From: Baffinella frigidus
Taxonomy: Eukaryota; Cryptophyceae; Cryptomonadales; Baffinellaceae
Reading direction: 5' to 3'
Assembly: GCA_026770585.1 (NCBI GenBank)
Contig: MU647058.1
Span: forward strand, 211,861-224,360
DNA: 12,500 nt
In this document: in pieces, positions 7,729 through 12,500 of the stretch
Position numbering within the stretch: position 1 is the first letter of the stretch
Layout: every line of letters begins with the position of its first letter
Program-made: the position numbers and the translations under genes
Notes under the pieces: model-generated
Told to the model about the DNA's origin: nothing
The model's input: only the letters and a program-made list of their open reading frames with translations
The model's database searches: none

Positions 7729-7953
7729 GTACCCATCTAAACCCTAAACCCTAAACCCTAAACCCTAAACCCCATACCCTAAACCCTGAAACCTAAACCC
7801 TAAACCCTGAACCCTAAACCCTAAAACCTAAACCCTAAACGCTAAACCCCAAGCCCCAAACCCTAAACCCTAAACCCCAATCCCTAAACCCTAAACCCTA
7901 AACCCTAAACCCTAAACGCTAAACCCTAAACCCTAAACCCTAAACTCTTCCAG
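7729..7953 (+). repeat. CCCTAAA array bounded by GT and CAG, possible intron
   Basis: Degenerate CCCTAAA units fill about 7738-7945. The left edge is G|GTACCCATCT and the right edge is ACTCTTCCAG|CGG, so the whole array could be a 225-bp GT-AG intron on the plus strand made almost only of telomere-like DNA. The sequence on the right is the start of LRR-like copy E in an open frame. The exon on the left cannot be identified, so the intron reading is inference. Confidence 0.45.
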
Positions 7954-8150
7954 CGGATCATCTCCACTGAAGGGCGAGGTGTCCGCCTATGTTGGGATCA
8001 TTCAAAACCTGAAAGATCTAAAGAATTTGGTGCGCTGGGCAGTGCCTTTAGGCCTAATGGAATATTCGTCGAATGCAGCGAGCGTTGTCATCTCGGGAGA
8101 TAACAGCATCAGTTCCACGTTTATACTGTGGCTGTTATTTGTGGTATGTT
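7954..8150 (+). pseudogene. LRR-like fragment, copy E
   Basis: Following an acceptor-like CTCTTCCAG, the plus strand reads PLKGEVSAYVGIIQNLKDLK and continues NLVRWAVPLGLMEYSSN. The pattern L.GEVSAYVG..NLKDLK.L resembles one turn of a leucine-rich repeat, as found in the tandem repeats of many algal and protist LRR proteins. The frame runs into a 139-bp hairpin element at 8092 and stops near 8150, so it is at most a fragment or disrupted exon. Assignment to LRR rests on the spacing of Leu/Val and the conserved Asn-Leu, and is uncertain. Confidence 0.35.
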
Positions 8151-8230
8151 AGGTTGGTTGGTGCTATATTGGGATGAACCCCATGCCTAACATAGCATAA
8201 AACGGGGAACTGATGCTGTTACCTTCCGAG
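8092..8230. mobile_element. 139-bp hairpin MITE
   Basis: The end at 8092-8116 (CTCGG then TAACAGCATCAGTTCC) matches the reverse complement of 8206-8230 at 23 of 25 positions. A second inverted pair continues inward, TATGTTAGG near 8146 and CCTAACATAG near 8185. There is no coding capacity, and no clear target duplication was found. It interrupts the open frame of LRR-like copy E. Confidence 0.8.
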
Positions 8231-8334
8231 GTTAGCTTACACGGATCAGTCAGCAATGCCCAAGTCTTTATGTGCCCCCCCGTTCCTGACTATCCCTTAA
8301 GTGGCGAGTAGGCGCATACGCCCTACCGTAGGGC

Positions 8335-8355
8335 CCTAGGACCTGCCTAGGACCT
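8335..8355. repeat. CCTAGGACC motif cluster
   Basis: CCTAGGACC occurs twice, 11 bp apart (CCTAGGACCTG then CCTAGGACC), right after CCCTACCGTAGGG. The same motif forms the arms of a 50-bp hairpin at 9518-9567 and occurs as GGTCCTAGG at 11403-11411, so it marks a dispersed family. Confidence 0.6.
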
Positions 8356-8359
8356 CTTG

Positions 8360-8498
8360 GCAGTCAAATTTGACTGCATGAATCCGGAAATGTTCTTTGC
8401 TGGAGAGTATGGTGACCTCGCTTTGAGAGACAGCTTCATTACTACCAACACGGCCGCCATGTATGCACCCCAAGCTTCGAACGGCCCGGGCATTGACG
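8360..8498 (+). CDS. Putative exon, unknown protein
   Basis: The plus strand is open from 8357 to a CT microsatellite and reads AVKFDCMNPEMFFAGEYGDL followed by ALRDSFITTNTAAMYAPQAS. The amino-acid mix is balanced and unlike the repeat-derived frames around it, which is why I list it. I recognise no family. The first in-frame ATG is in FDCMNPE. The frame continues through Ser-Leu codons of the microsatellite to 8638; alternatively the CT tract (8499-8555) is intronic. There is no evidence of function beyond composition. Confidence 0.3.
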
Positions 8499-8555
8499 CT
8501 CTCTCTCTCTCTCTCTCTCTATCTATCTCTCTCTTTCTATCTCTCTCTCTCTCTC
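8499..8555. repeat. CT microsatellite
   Basis: A (CT)n run with TATC interruptions lies between two open frames on the plus strand. It could act as the pyrimidine tract of an intron acceptor, though the next AG is not in a good context. Confidence 0.9.
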
Positions 8556-8577
8556 GCCACGTCGGTGTGAGCTCCTG

Positions 8578-8897
8578 GTGCGGGCGAAGCGTTCTTCAGA
8601 AACACGTGCCACACGGTGGACCTCGGACCTTTCATTAAAAGTCAACTTGCCCAGGGGCAATCAACCTGAAGGATTTTCTAATGCAAATTTGGTCAAGTTA
8701 CCGCTAAATCCAGCGTATCCGAAACCCTCGAAGCCCACCGTGTGGAGAGAGTCTGGATCTAACCAATTCATTACAATTACAGCACCACAGCTTCTGCACG
8801 AGCACCCCCCTTCCCTCCATCTCTCCAACTCGGGCAGAATCACGCTAGGAGGCACGTGCCTGTCCTCACGAGCAGGCTCACGCTGTCCTGCGTGTTT
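8578..8897 (+). CDS. Putative exon, unknown protein
   Basis: A plus-strand frame is open for about 110 codons with no ATG start and reads, in part, VNLPRGNQPEGFSNANLVKL, then PLNPAYPKPSKPTVWRESGS and NQFITITAPQLLHEHPPSLH. Composition is protein-like and the DNA is not repetitive until a TTTAGGG array begins at about 8898, where the frame loses meaning. It is one frame off the open stretch before the CT tract, so an intron or frameshift would be needed to join them. No known domain is recognised. Confidence 0.3.
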
Positions 8898-9169
8898 AGA
8901 GCTTAGGGCTTAGGGTTTAGGGTTTAGGGTTTAGGGTTTGGGGTTTAGGGCTTAGGGTTTGGGGTTTGGGGTTTGGGGTTTAGGGTTCAGGGTTTAGTGT
9001 TTAGGGCTGATGATTTAGTGTGTGGGGTGTAGGGTTTAAGGTTTAAGGTTTAGGGTTTAGGGTTTAGGGTTTAGGGTTTAGGGTTTAGGGTTTAGTGCTT
9101 GGGGTTTAGGGTTTGGGGTTTGGGGTTTAGGGTCTAAAGTGTAGGGTTTAGGGTTTATGGTTTTGGGTT
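8898..9169. repeat. TTTAGGG telomere-type array
   Basis: Long tandem TTTAGGG with TTTGGGG, TTCAGGG and TTTAGTG variants. The right edge is exactly the start of the 33-bp repeat at 9170. Confidence 0.95.
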
Positions 9170-9202
9170 TCACACGCCGAAAGTGATCACCTTACTAACT
9201 AC
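9170..9202. repeat. 33-bp dispersed repeat, copy 1
   Basis: TCACACGCCGAAAGTGATCA followed by CCTTACTAACTAC is identical to 10906-10938, which lies inside the ankyrin-gene intron next to its donor. Here it borders a TTTAGGG array. On the minus strand it begins GTAGTTAGTAAGGTG. Confidence 0.9.
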
Positions 9203-9226
9203 GCATCAGTCGTCCCCTGCGAAGAG

Positions 9227-9294
9227 GCCACTTAAGGCTACTGGCCACTTAAGGCTACTGGCCACTTAAGGCTACTGCCCACTTGAGGGAAAGC
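9227..9294. repeat. 17-bp tandem repeat, four copies
   Basis: GCCACTTAAGGCTACTG starts at 9227, 9244 and 9261. A diverged fourth copy starts at 9278. CTTAAG is itself a palindrome. Confidence 0.9.
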
Positions 9295-9338
9295 CTGTCA
9301 GGGTTCTACGACTGGCCCGCCTCGGGGCAGGCGCGCTC

Positions 9339-9431
9339 AGGTCCTTCAGGTCCTTCAGATTCTTCGAGCTCCCAACATAGGCGAACACCGGAACTTGTTC
9401 TGCAGGAAAGCCATGCTTCCTTTCGGATCGC
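9339..9431 (-). pseudogene. LRR-like fragment, copy B
   Basis: On the minus strand the segment reads AEQVPVFAYVGSSKNLKDLK and then DLSA before becoming Pro/Arg-rich. It shares with copies C and D the upstream DNA CGAAAGGAAGCATGGC and the core TTCCGGTGTTCGCCTATGTTGG. The frame is open here, but no start, acceptor or neighbouring repeats are evident, so it is treated as a coding-like relic. Confidence 0.45.
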
Positions 9432-9517
9432 ATTCGGGCGCGACGCGAAAGGCTCTTTGGTACACCAAAAGGCGTCATTGGTACAGGGGTGCCTCTTTCA
9501 TAAGAAACTGCCCCCCA

Positions 9518-9567
9518 CCTAGGACCCTACAGTAGGCCTATGCCTAAGGCCCTATGGTGGTCCTAGG
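9518..9567. repeat. 50-bp imperfect hairpin with CCTAGGACC ends
   Basis: CCTAGGACC at 9518-9526 and GGTCCTAGG at 9559-9567 are exact inverted repeats. The interior (GTAGGCC...GGCCCTATGG) is also partly self-complementary. A G-run and then GTTCTCATGAGCGAGGTACC follow; the similar order GGTCCTAGG, then ATGAGAGAGGTACC, occurs at 11403-11440. Confidence 0.7.
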
Positions 9568-9595
9568 GGGGGGGGGGCGCGTTCTCATGAGCGAG

Positions 9596-9661
9596 GTACC
9601 CCTGTAGGGTTCTGAGAGTGTGTCCACCACATTCCCAGGACTAACATTTGTGTTGCCTCAG
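9596..9661 (+). other. Putative 66-bp intron
   Basis: GCGAG|GTACCCCTG at 9596 and TTGTGTTGCCTCAG| ending at 9661 give GT-AG ends, with ACTAAC at 9643-9648 as a good branch-point match 13 bases before the final AG. Read this way the next segment is an exon. No expression evidence is available. Confidence 0.35.
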
Positions 9662-9786
9662 GACGCGCCCGTACTAATCTAGGACGCGTCAGTACTAAGG
9701 CGTCTGGCGTCTTTGGCCGCTTGGTTGACCGGGGCGCCAGCAATCGCCTTGTTGTCCCGGATGGCGTCGTGTGCCCGGGATTGGAG
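9662..9786 (+). CDS. Putative internal exon, weakly ankyrin-like
   Basis: The exon lies between a good acceptor (CCTCAG at 9661) and a donor G|GTACCT at 9787. Its plus-strand frame reads STKASGVFGRLVDRGASNRL then VVPDGVVCPGLE. The piece GVFGRLVDRGASN resembles the second helix and turn of an ankyrin repeat, but the rest does not. A 21-bp tandem duplication (AGGACGCG..AGTACTAA type) lies at its start. The minus strand is also open across this segment, so strand and reality are both uncertain. Confidence 0.25.
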
Positions 9787-10030
9787 GTACCTGGTTTAGG
9801 GTTTAGGGGTCAAGGTTTCAGAGGTCAGGGTTTAGGGTTTGGTGTTTGGTGTTTAGTGTGTGGTGATTGGTGTTTGGTGTTTGGTGTTTGGTGTTTGGTG
9901 TTTGGTGTTTGGTGTTTGGGGATGATTGTTGAGTGTGTTGAGTGTGTTTAGTGTGTTGAGTGATCAGTGTGTTTCGCGTGTAGTATTGAGGGTGTGGGGC
10001 GTGTGGTTCAGGGTTGAGGGTTTCGGTACC
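9787..10030. repeat. Heptamer array (TTTAGGG then TTTGGTG) between two GGTACC sites
   Basis: GGTACC at 9786-9791 and 10025-10030 border the array. Inside, TTTAGGG units (9793-9838) pass into TTTGGTG units (9838-9920), then into diverged TGTTGAG and GTGTTTAG repeats to about 9970. On the minus strand G|GTACC at the right edge could be the donor of the ankyrin gene's next intron, and AAACCAG|GTACC at the left edge its acceptor. Confidence 0.7.
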
Positions 10031-11186
10031 ACAGCTGCGCCCCAAGCGTGTATCGCGCGTTCAAATCCACCTCTGCCCCCCCGATGTTCCACACCTCGGG
10101 TTCAGCATGCTCAGAACGCTCGGGATCGGCTGAGTGCTCCGCCTCGCCGGATTTTGTCTGTGAAAAGTGCGGCGCCTCGCTGCTCCCGGCAACCTCTCGA
10201 GGCTCCTCGCTGCTCGAGGCGTTGTTGCCGCCGTCATCCCCCCCCACTCCCCCGCCATCTGTCTCTGGGAGCGAATCTCCATTCTTCTGGAATGGAACGT
10301 CCAGCTTTTTGGCCTCGCTGCTCCAGAATTGGCAAATCTTAGGAATCTGATGCGCTGGCCTGGCAAGCGCGACCGCAACAGCGCGGCCAGCCTGCAAGCT
10401 GCCCCAATGACTCTGAAGCTTCTTCCTCCTTAGTCCCAGCTTTGCCCGCACGTAGACACTCGACTCTGAGAGCGAGCGCCGTGCCCCCGCCGCCACCAGC
10501 ATCTGCGCCACCGCCTCGTGCCCCTTGAGCAGAGCGACGAGGGTTTGAGGTTTAGGGTTTAGGGTTTAGGGTTTAGGGCTTCGGGTTTATCGTTTAGCGT
10601 TTGGCATTTAGCGCTTAGCGTTCAGCGTTTAGCGTTTAGCGTTTAGCGTTTAGGATGTCGGGTGTAGGGTGCCCGGTCCCCGGGCATCCGAAGTCCCCAT
10701 GCAGCTCCTCATTTCGTGTTCCCGCGTACCACGTTCTCCTTCAGGTCCGTTAGGTTCTTCGAGCACCCAACATAGGCGGACACCGGAACTGGTTCTGTAG
10801 CAAGGCCATGCTTCCTTTCGAATCACATCAAGCCCCCCCTGCACAGAGGATCGCTCTCCGCCCTCGGGCCCCGTGCCTCTCCTCTCTCCCCTCCCTCCCG
10901 GCAGGTCACACGCCGAAAGTGATCACCTTACTAACTACAGGGGTACCTTGAGCAGAGCGACGTCGAGCGGCGTGGCTCCGCCCTCCGACTCGGCGTCCTT
11001 GTTGGCGCCATGGTCGAGCAGGACCCGCGTGACGGCCTCTCTGCCGTTCAGCGCAGCGATGGACAGCGGCGTGGCTCCAATGTTGTCTCTCTCTTCAATC
11101 GGTGCTCCAGCCTCGATGAGATTAAAAACCTGAAAGGCGCTACCAAATCGTGCTGCGGACCTCAGCTCCTTTCCTTCCTTGGACAT
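10008..11186 (-). CDS. Ankyrin-repeat protein, two exons
   Basis: Exon 1 (11186 to 10947) begins at an ATG reading MSKEGKELRSAARFGSAFQV; an in-frame ATG at 11366 would add 60 residues without clear character. Two ankyrin repeats follow: one ending LIEAGAPIEE, then IGATPLSIAALNGREAVTRV with LLDHGANKD, then EGGATPLDVALLK at the exon end. A 423-bp GT-AG intron (10946-10524) joins in phase 0 to exon 2 (10523 down), which starts GHEAVAQMLVAAGARRSL and exactly completes the third repeat (TPL..A...GHE.V...L...GA). After that come a basic patch, RAKLGLRRKKL, and a Ser/Glu/Gly-rich acidic tail to a stop at 10008; a donor G|GTACC at about 10029 could instead lead to another exon. Ankyrin repeats bind protein partners, and nothing indicates the partner. 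The family call is firm; start and end are not. Confidence 0.75.
10145..10163. repeat. CCGGATTTTG.CTGTGAAA motif, shared with 11493-11511
   Basis: CCGGATTTTGTCTGTGAAA lies within the acidic-tail part of the ankyrin gene. CCGGATTTTGCCTGTGAAA lies at about 11493-11511, where a second TCCGGATTTTG precedes it at about 11480. One difference in 19 bases suggests copied sequence. Confidence 0.6.
10549..10653. repeat. TTTAGGG array passing into TTTAGCG array
   Basis: Four TTTAGGG units (10551-10578) give way to GTTTAGCG units, with TTTGGCA and CTTAGCG variants, up to 10653. The change of one base in the heptamer over a sharp boundary shows local homogenisation of different variants. Confidence 0.9.
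10741..10858 (-). pseudogene. LRR-like fragment, copy C, inside the ankyrin intron
   Basis: The minus strand reads EPVPVSAYVGCSKNLTDLKE in an open frame, preceded by DNA shared with copy D from GCGATCCTCTG through CGAAAGGAAG and ATGGCCTTGCTACAGAAC. Being inside an intron on the same strand as the ankyrin gene, it could be a skipped relic rather than an exon. Confidence 0.45.
10906..10938. repeat. 33-bp dispersed repeat, copy 2
   Basis: Identical to 9170-9202. In ankyrin transcript orientation it begins nine bases inside the intron, giving GTACCCCT then GTAGTTAGTAAGGTGATC, so it contains a second and better donor-like GTAAGG. Confidence 0.9.
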
Positions 11187-11189
11187 CTC

Positions 11190-11546
11190 GCCGGCCCAGG
11201 GACAGAACAGCCAGGGAGCAAGCGAGCCCCACGCGCACGCCTCAGCAGACCAGACCGGTGTCTCCTTTGACAAGGCCCTCACGCTTTCCCGTTTCCCCTC
11301 ACCAAATTTGTCACTGGTCAAAACAGCAAACGAAATAGATTTGTTTGACCAGGGCAAGTGGCTCAAAAGGAGCCCACCGGATCATGAATCGGCATACTGT
11401 ATGGTCCTAGGAGGGTGTGCCACCATATGAGAGAGGTACCCATGAGCAGACAGAGGCGTTGTCGAACATCGGATCCAACATCCGGATTTTGAAACACCGG
11501 ATTTTGCCTGTGAAATTTCTTTTTTCTCTCCCTTTGCCGTTCTGCC
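11190..11546. other. Region upstream of the ankyrin gene, no separate gene seen
   Basis: The ankyrin frame stays open to 11366 on the minus strand. 11398-11440 repeats the order found at 9559-9600 (GGTCCTAGG, then ATGAGAGAGGTACC). No TATA box or other clear promoter element is visible. Confidence 0.35.
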
Positions 11547-11664
11547 GCGATCCTCTGCACCGGGGGGCCTGGATGTGATCCGAAAGGAAGTATGACTTTT
11601 ATGCAGAACAAGTTCCGGTGTCCGCCTGTGGTGGGAGTGAACCTAAAGGATCTAAAGCTGGCTG
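11547..11664 (+). pseudogene. LRR-like fragment, copy D (frameshifted)
   Basis: The plus strand shares with copy C the run from GCGATCCTCTG through GATGTGATCCGAAAGGAAG to GTTCCGGTGTCCGCCT. One frame reads EQVPVSACGG, while a second continues VNLKDLKLAGTKDLPSF after a shift. Together they give the order seen intact in B, C and E, so the fragment has a frameshift. The part NLKDLKLAGTK is the most leucine-rich-repeat-like of all copies. Confidence 0.5.
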
Positions 11665-12060
11665 GAACAAAAGACCTCCCCTCGTTCCCCTCGGGCTGGT
11701 GGAAAGGCCCCGGGTCGGCAACGGCACGTTCAGAAACGGCTTAGCGATTGGCTCTACGCCACTGTCGCTATCAGCTATCCGGTGGAGGTGCCCCGCCAGC
11801 GCGCACACCGATCCTTCTCCTCCTTCTCCTCCACCTCCTCCTCCTGTGGCCGAGGCCCCTTCACCTCCTCTGCAGCACAAGAGGCAGCGGAACCTGCGAC
11901 GGAGGCGGCGGCAGAGGGAGGGGGGCAGGGAGAGGGGGAGGTGGAGGAGGAGGGGGGGCGCGCGACCCGCGAGCAGCTTTGGGAGGCCAGGGAGGTCGCC
12001 GCGCGACCCTACACCCCACCCGGCACACTTCACATTGCACACCCCGCCCTGCACACCACC
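11665..12060. other. Low-complexity coding-like region, strand unresolved
   Basis: Open frames cover this region on both strands. One plus frame is acidic (EAAEPATEAAAEGGGQGEGE then VEEEGGRATREQLWEAREV), another is Pro/Arg-rich, and the minus strand reads Leu/Pro/Gly-rich. The acidic plus frame is the most protein-like, with (CCT)n and (GAG)n codon runs behind it, but nothing identifies a domain. CGGGCTGGTGGAA near 11692 resembles the ends of the 12281-12419 element. Confidence 0.3.
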
Positions 12061-12085
12061 CGCCCGCGGTCGGGGACCGCGGGCG
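12061..12085. repeat. 11-bp-arm hairpin
   Basis: CGCCCGCGGTC and GACCGCGGGCG are exact inverted repeats separated by GGG. GCTCGCGGTCGGGGAC follows as a partial further copy. No U-tract follows and this is nuclear-type DNA, so a bacterial-style terminator is not suggested. Confidence 0.75.
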
Positions 12086-12151
12086 CTCGCGGTCGGGGAC
12101 GAGTGACGGAATCACGCGGCACTTGAGGACTTCCCTTTAGACGGTTCTGCC

Positions 12152-12232
12152 GTGATTACGGAAGGGCGAGGTGTCCGGCTACGTTGGTGGGATCGAATCA
12201 GTCCTAAAGGTCCTAACAGAGTGCGGTGAGGG
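12152..12232 (+). pseudogene. LRR-like fragment, copy F
   Basis: The plus strand reads EVSGYVGGIESVLKVLTECG after GGAAGGGCGAGGTGTCCGGCTACGTTGG, matching copy E at the DNA level over GAAGGGCGAGGTGTCCG. The frame stays open to about 12479, but what follows is an inverted-repeat element and CCCTAAA repeats, so this is a fragment. Confidence 0.4.
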
Positions 12233-12280
12233 ACATGTAGATCGAGGCCTTGCCACCCCCGCTAGGCTAGCGTGCAGCTG

Positions 12281-12419
12281 CCACCAGCCCTCCGAGGCAG
12301 ACCAAATCGAGGCTGGAGCATGCGCCAATTCCTTCGGCGGCACCTTCGAAAACGAATGTGGCGCCCGAGGAAATGGCTCAAAACAATCGTCGATTTGGTT
12401 CGCCTCGCAGGGCTGGTGG
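12281..12419. mobile_element. 139-bp inverted-repeat element
   Basis: The left end 12281-12310 (CCACCAGCCCT...CGAGGC...ACCAAATCGA) matches the reverse complement of 12390-12419 at 27 of 30 positions. There is no coding capacity of its own and no clear target duplication. A half-site of the same family, CCACCAGCCCT with ACCAAATCG after nine bases, lies at 4664-4692 inside intron 1 of the zinc-ribbon gene, and GGGCTGGTGG recurs near 4390 and 11694. Confidence 0.7.
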
Positions 12420-12450
12420 TGCTTGGACCGCAGGCTTGTGGGTCGAGCGC

Positions 12451-12500
12451 GACCCTCAACCCTAAACACAAAACCATAAACCATAAACCCTGAACCCTGA
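12451..12500. repeat. Degenerate CCCTAAA tract at window end
   Basis: ACCCTCAACCCTAAACAC, then CCATAAA and CCCTGAA units, run to the edge. The array probably continues beyond the window. Confidence 0.8.

Larger units (their letters stand above)
10524..10946 (-). other. Composite intron of the ankyrin gene flanked by a 17-bp direct repeat
   Basis: CCTTGAGCAGAGCGACG occurs at 10523-10539 and at 10946-10962, one at each end of the intron. On the minus strand the last 16 exon bases before the donor (CGTCGCTCTGCTCAAG) are repeated as the last 16 bases of the intron, so AAG|GTACC and AAG|GGGC both arise from the duplicated site. In transcription order the intron contains the 33-bp dispersed repeat (10938-10906), LRR-like copy C (about 10858-10741), a TTTAGCG array (10653-10591) and a CCCTAAA array (to about 10549). 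All are found elsewhere in the window. Confidence 0.75.

Noticed and set aside
8898-9169. Chromosome end
   Set aside because: TTTAGGG arrays occur in both orientations, are degenerate, and are surrounded by unique sequence, so they are interstitial.
9721-9786. Confident ankyrin exon on the plus strand
   Set aside because: Only GVFGRLVDRGASN is ankyrin-like and the minus strand is also open; kept as a low-confidence exon only.
12179-12484. Minus-strand 101-codon frame
   Set aside because: It runs across the 12281-12419 inverted-repeat element, whose symmetry opens frames on both strands.

Overview
The window reads as nuclear DNA of a eukaryote, most likely a GC-rich microbial alga or related protist. 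The evidence is: GT-AG intron candidates with branch-point-like motifs, many purine microsatellites, low gene density, and very abundant degenerate copies of the plant/algal-type telomere heptamer (TTTAGGG/CCCTAAA). No bacterial operon, rRNA, tRNA or CRISPR structure was seen. I cannot name the species.

Layout. 1-2540 is a mosaic of duplicated GC-rich modules, heptamer arrays (TGTAGGG, TTTCGTG, degraded CCCTAAA), a (GA)n tract and no convincing gene. 2550-4320 holds two non-autonomous inverted-repeat elements: a large foldback at about 2944-3378, and a very small one at 4214-4316 flanked by a direct ATGAT duplication. They are separated by a duplicated segment and a TTTAGGG array. 4570-4942 (minus strand) is the best candidate for a conserved cellular gene start: a zinc ribbon of the TFIIB/TAF1B-Rrn7 type, split by a 163-bp intron. 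4943-6300 is gene-poor and contains 17-bp and 19-bp minisatellites and a CCCTAAA array. 6300-8230 contains a 101-bp tandem duplication, a TATA-box candidate, a GT-AG-bounded telomere-like array and a 139-bp hairpin element. 8357-8913 has open frames of unknown identity around a CT microsatellite. 8900-10030 is repeats with one small putative exon. 10008-11186 (minus strand) is an ankyrin-repeat gene with a 423-bp intron flanked by an exact 17-bp direct repeat. 11200-12500 holds leucine-rich-repeat-like fragments, proline/glutamate-rich frames on both strands, and another inverted-repeat element.

Two themes run through the window. First, period-7 arrays occur as locally uniform variants of one heptamer, and several sit where an intron would be, next to the palindrome GGTACC. 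Second, six short copies of one coding-like fragment (VSAYVG..KNLKDLK, resembling leucine-rich repeats) are scattered on both strands. The ankyrin intron is the most interesting single structure. Removing the insert and one copy of its 17-bp duplication restores a canonical ankyrin repeat, which is what a recent intron gain by insertion would leave.
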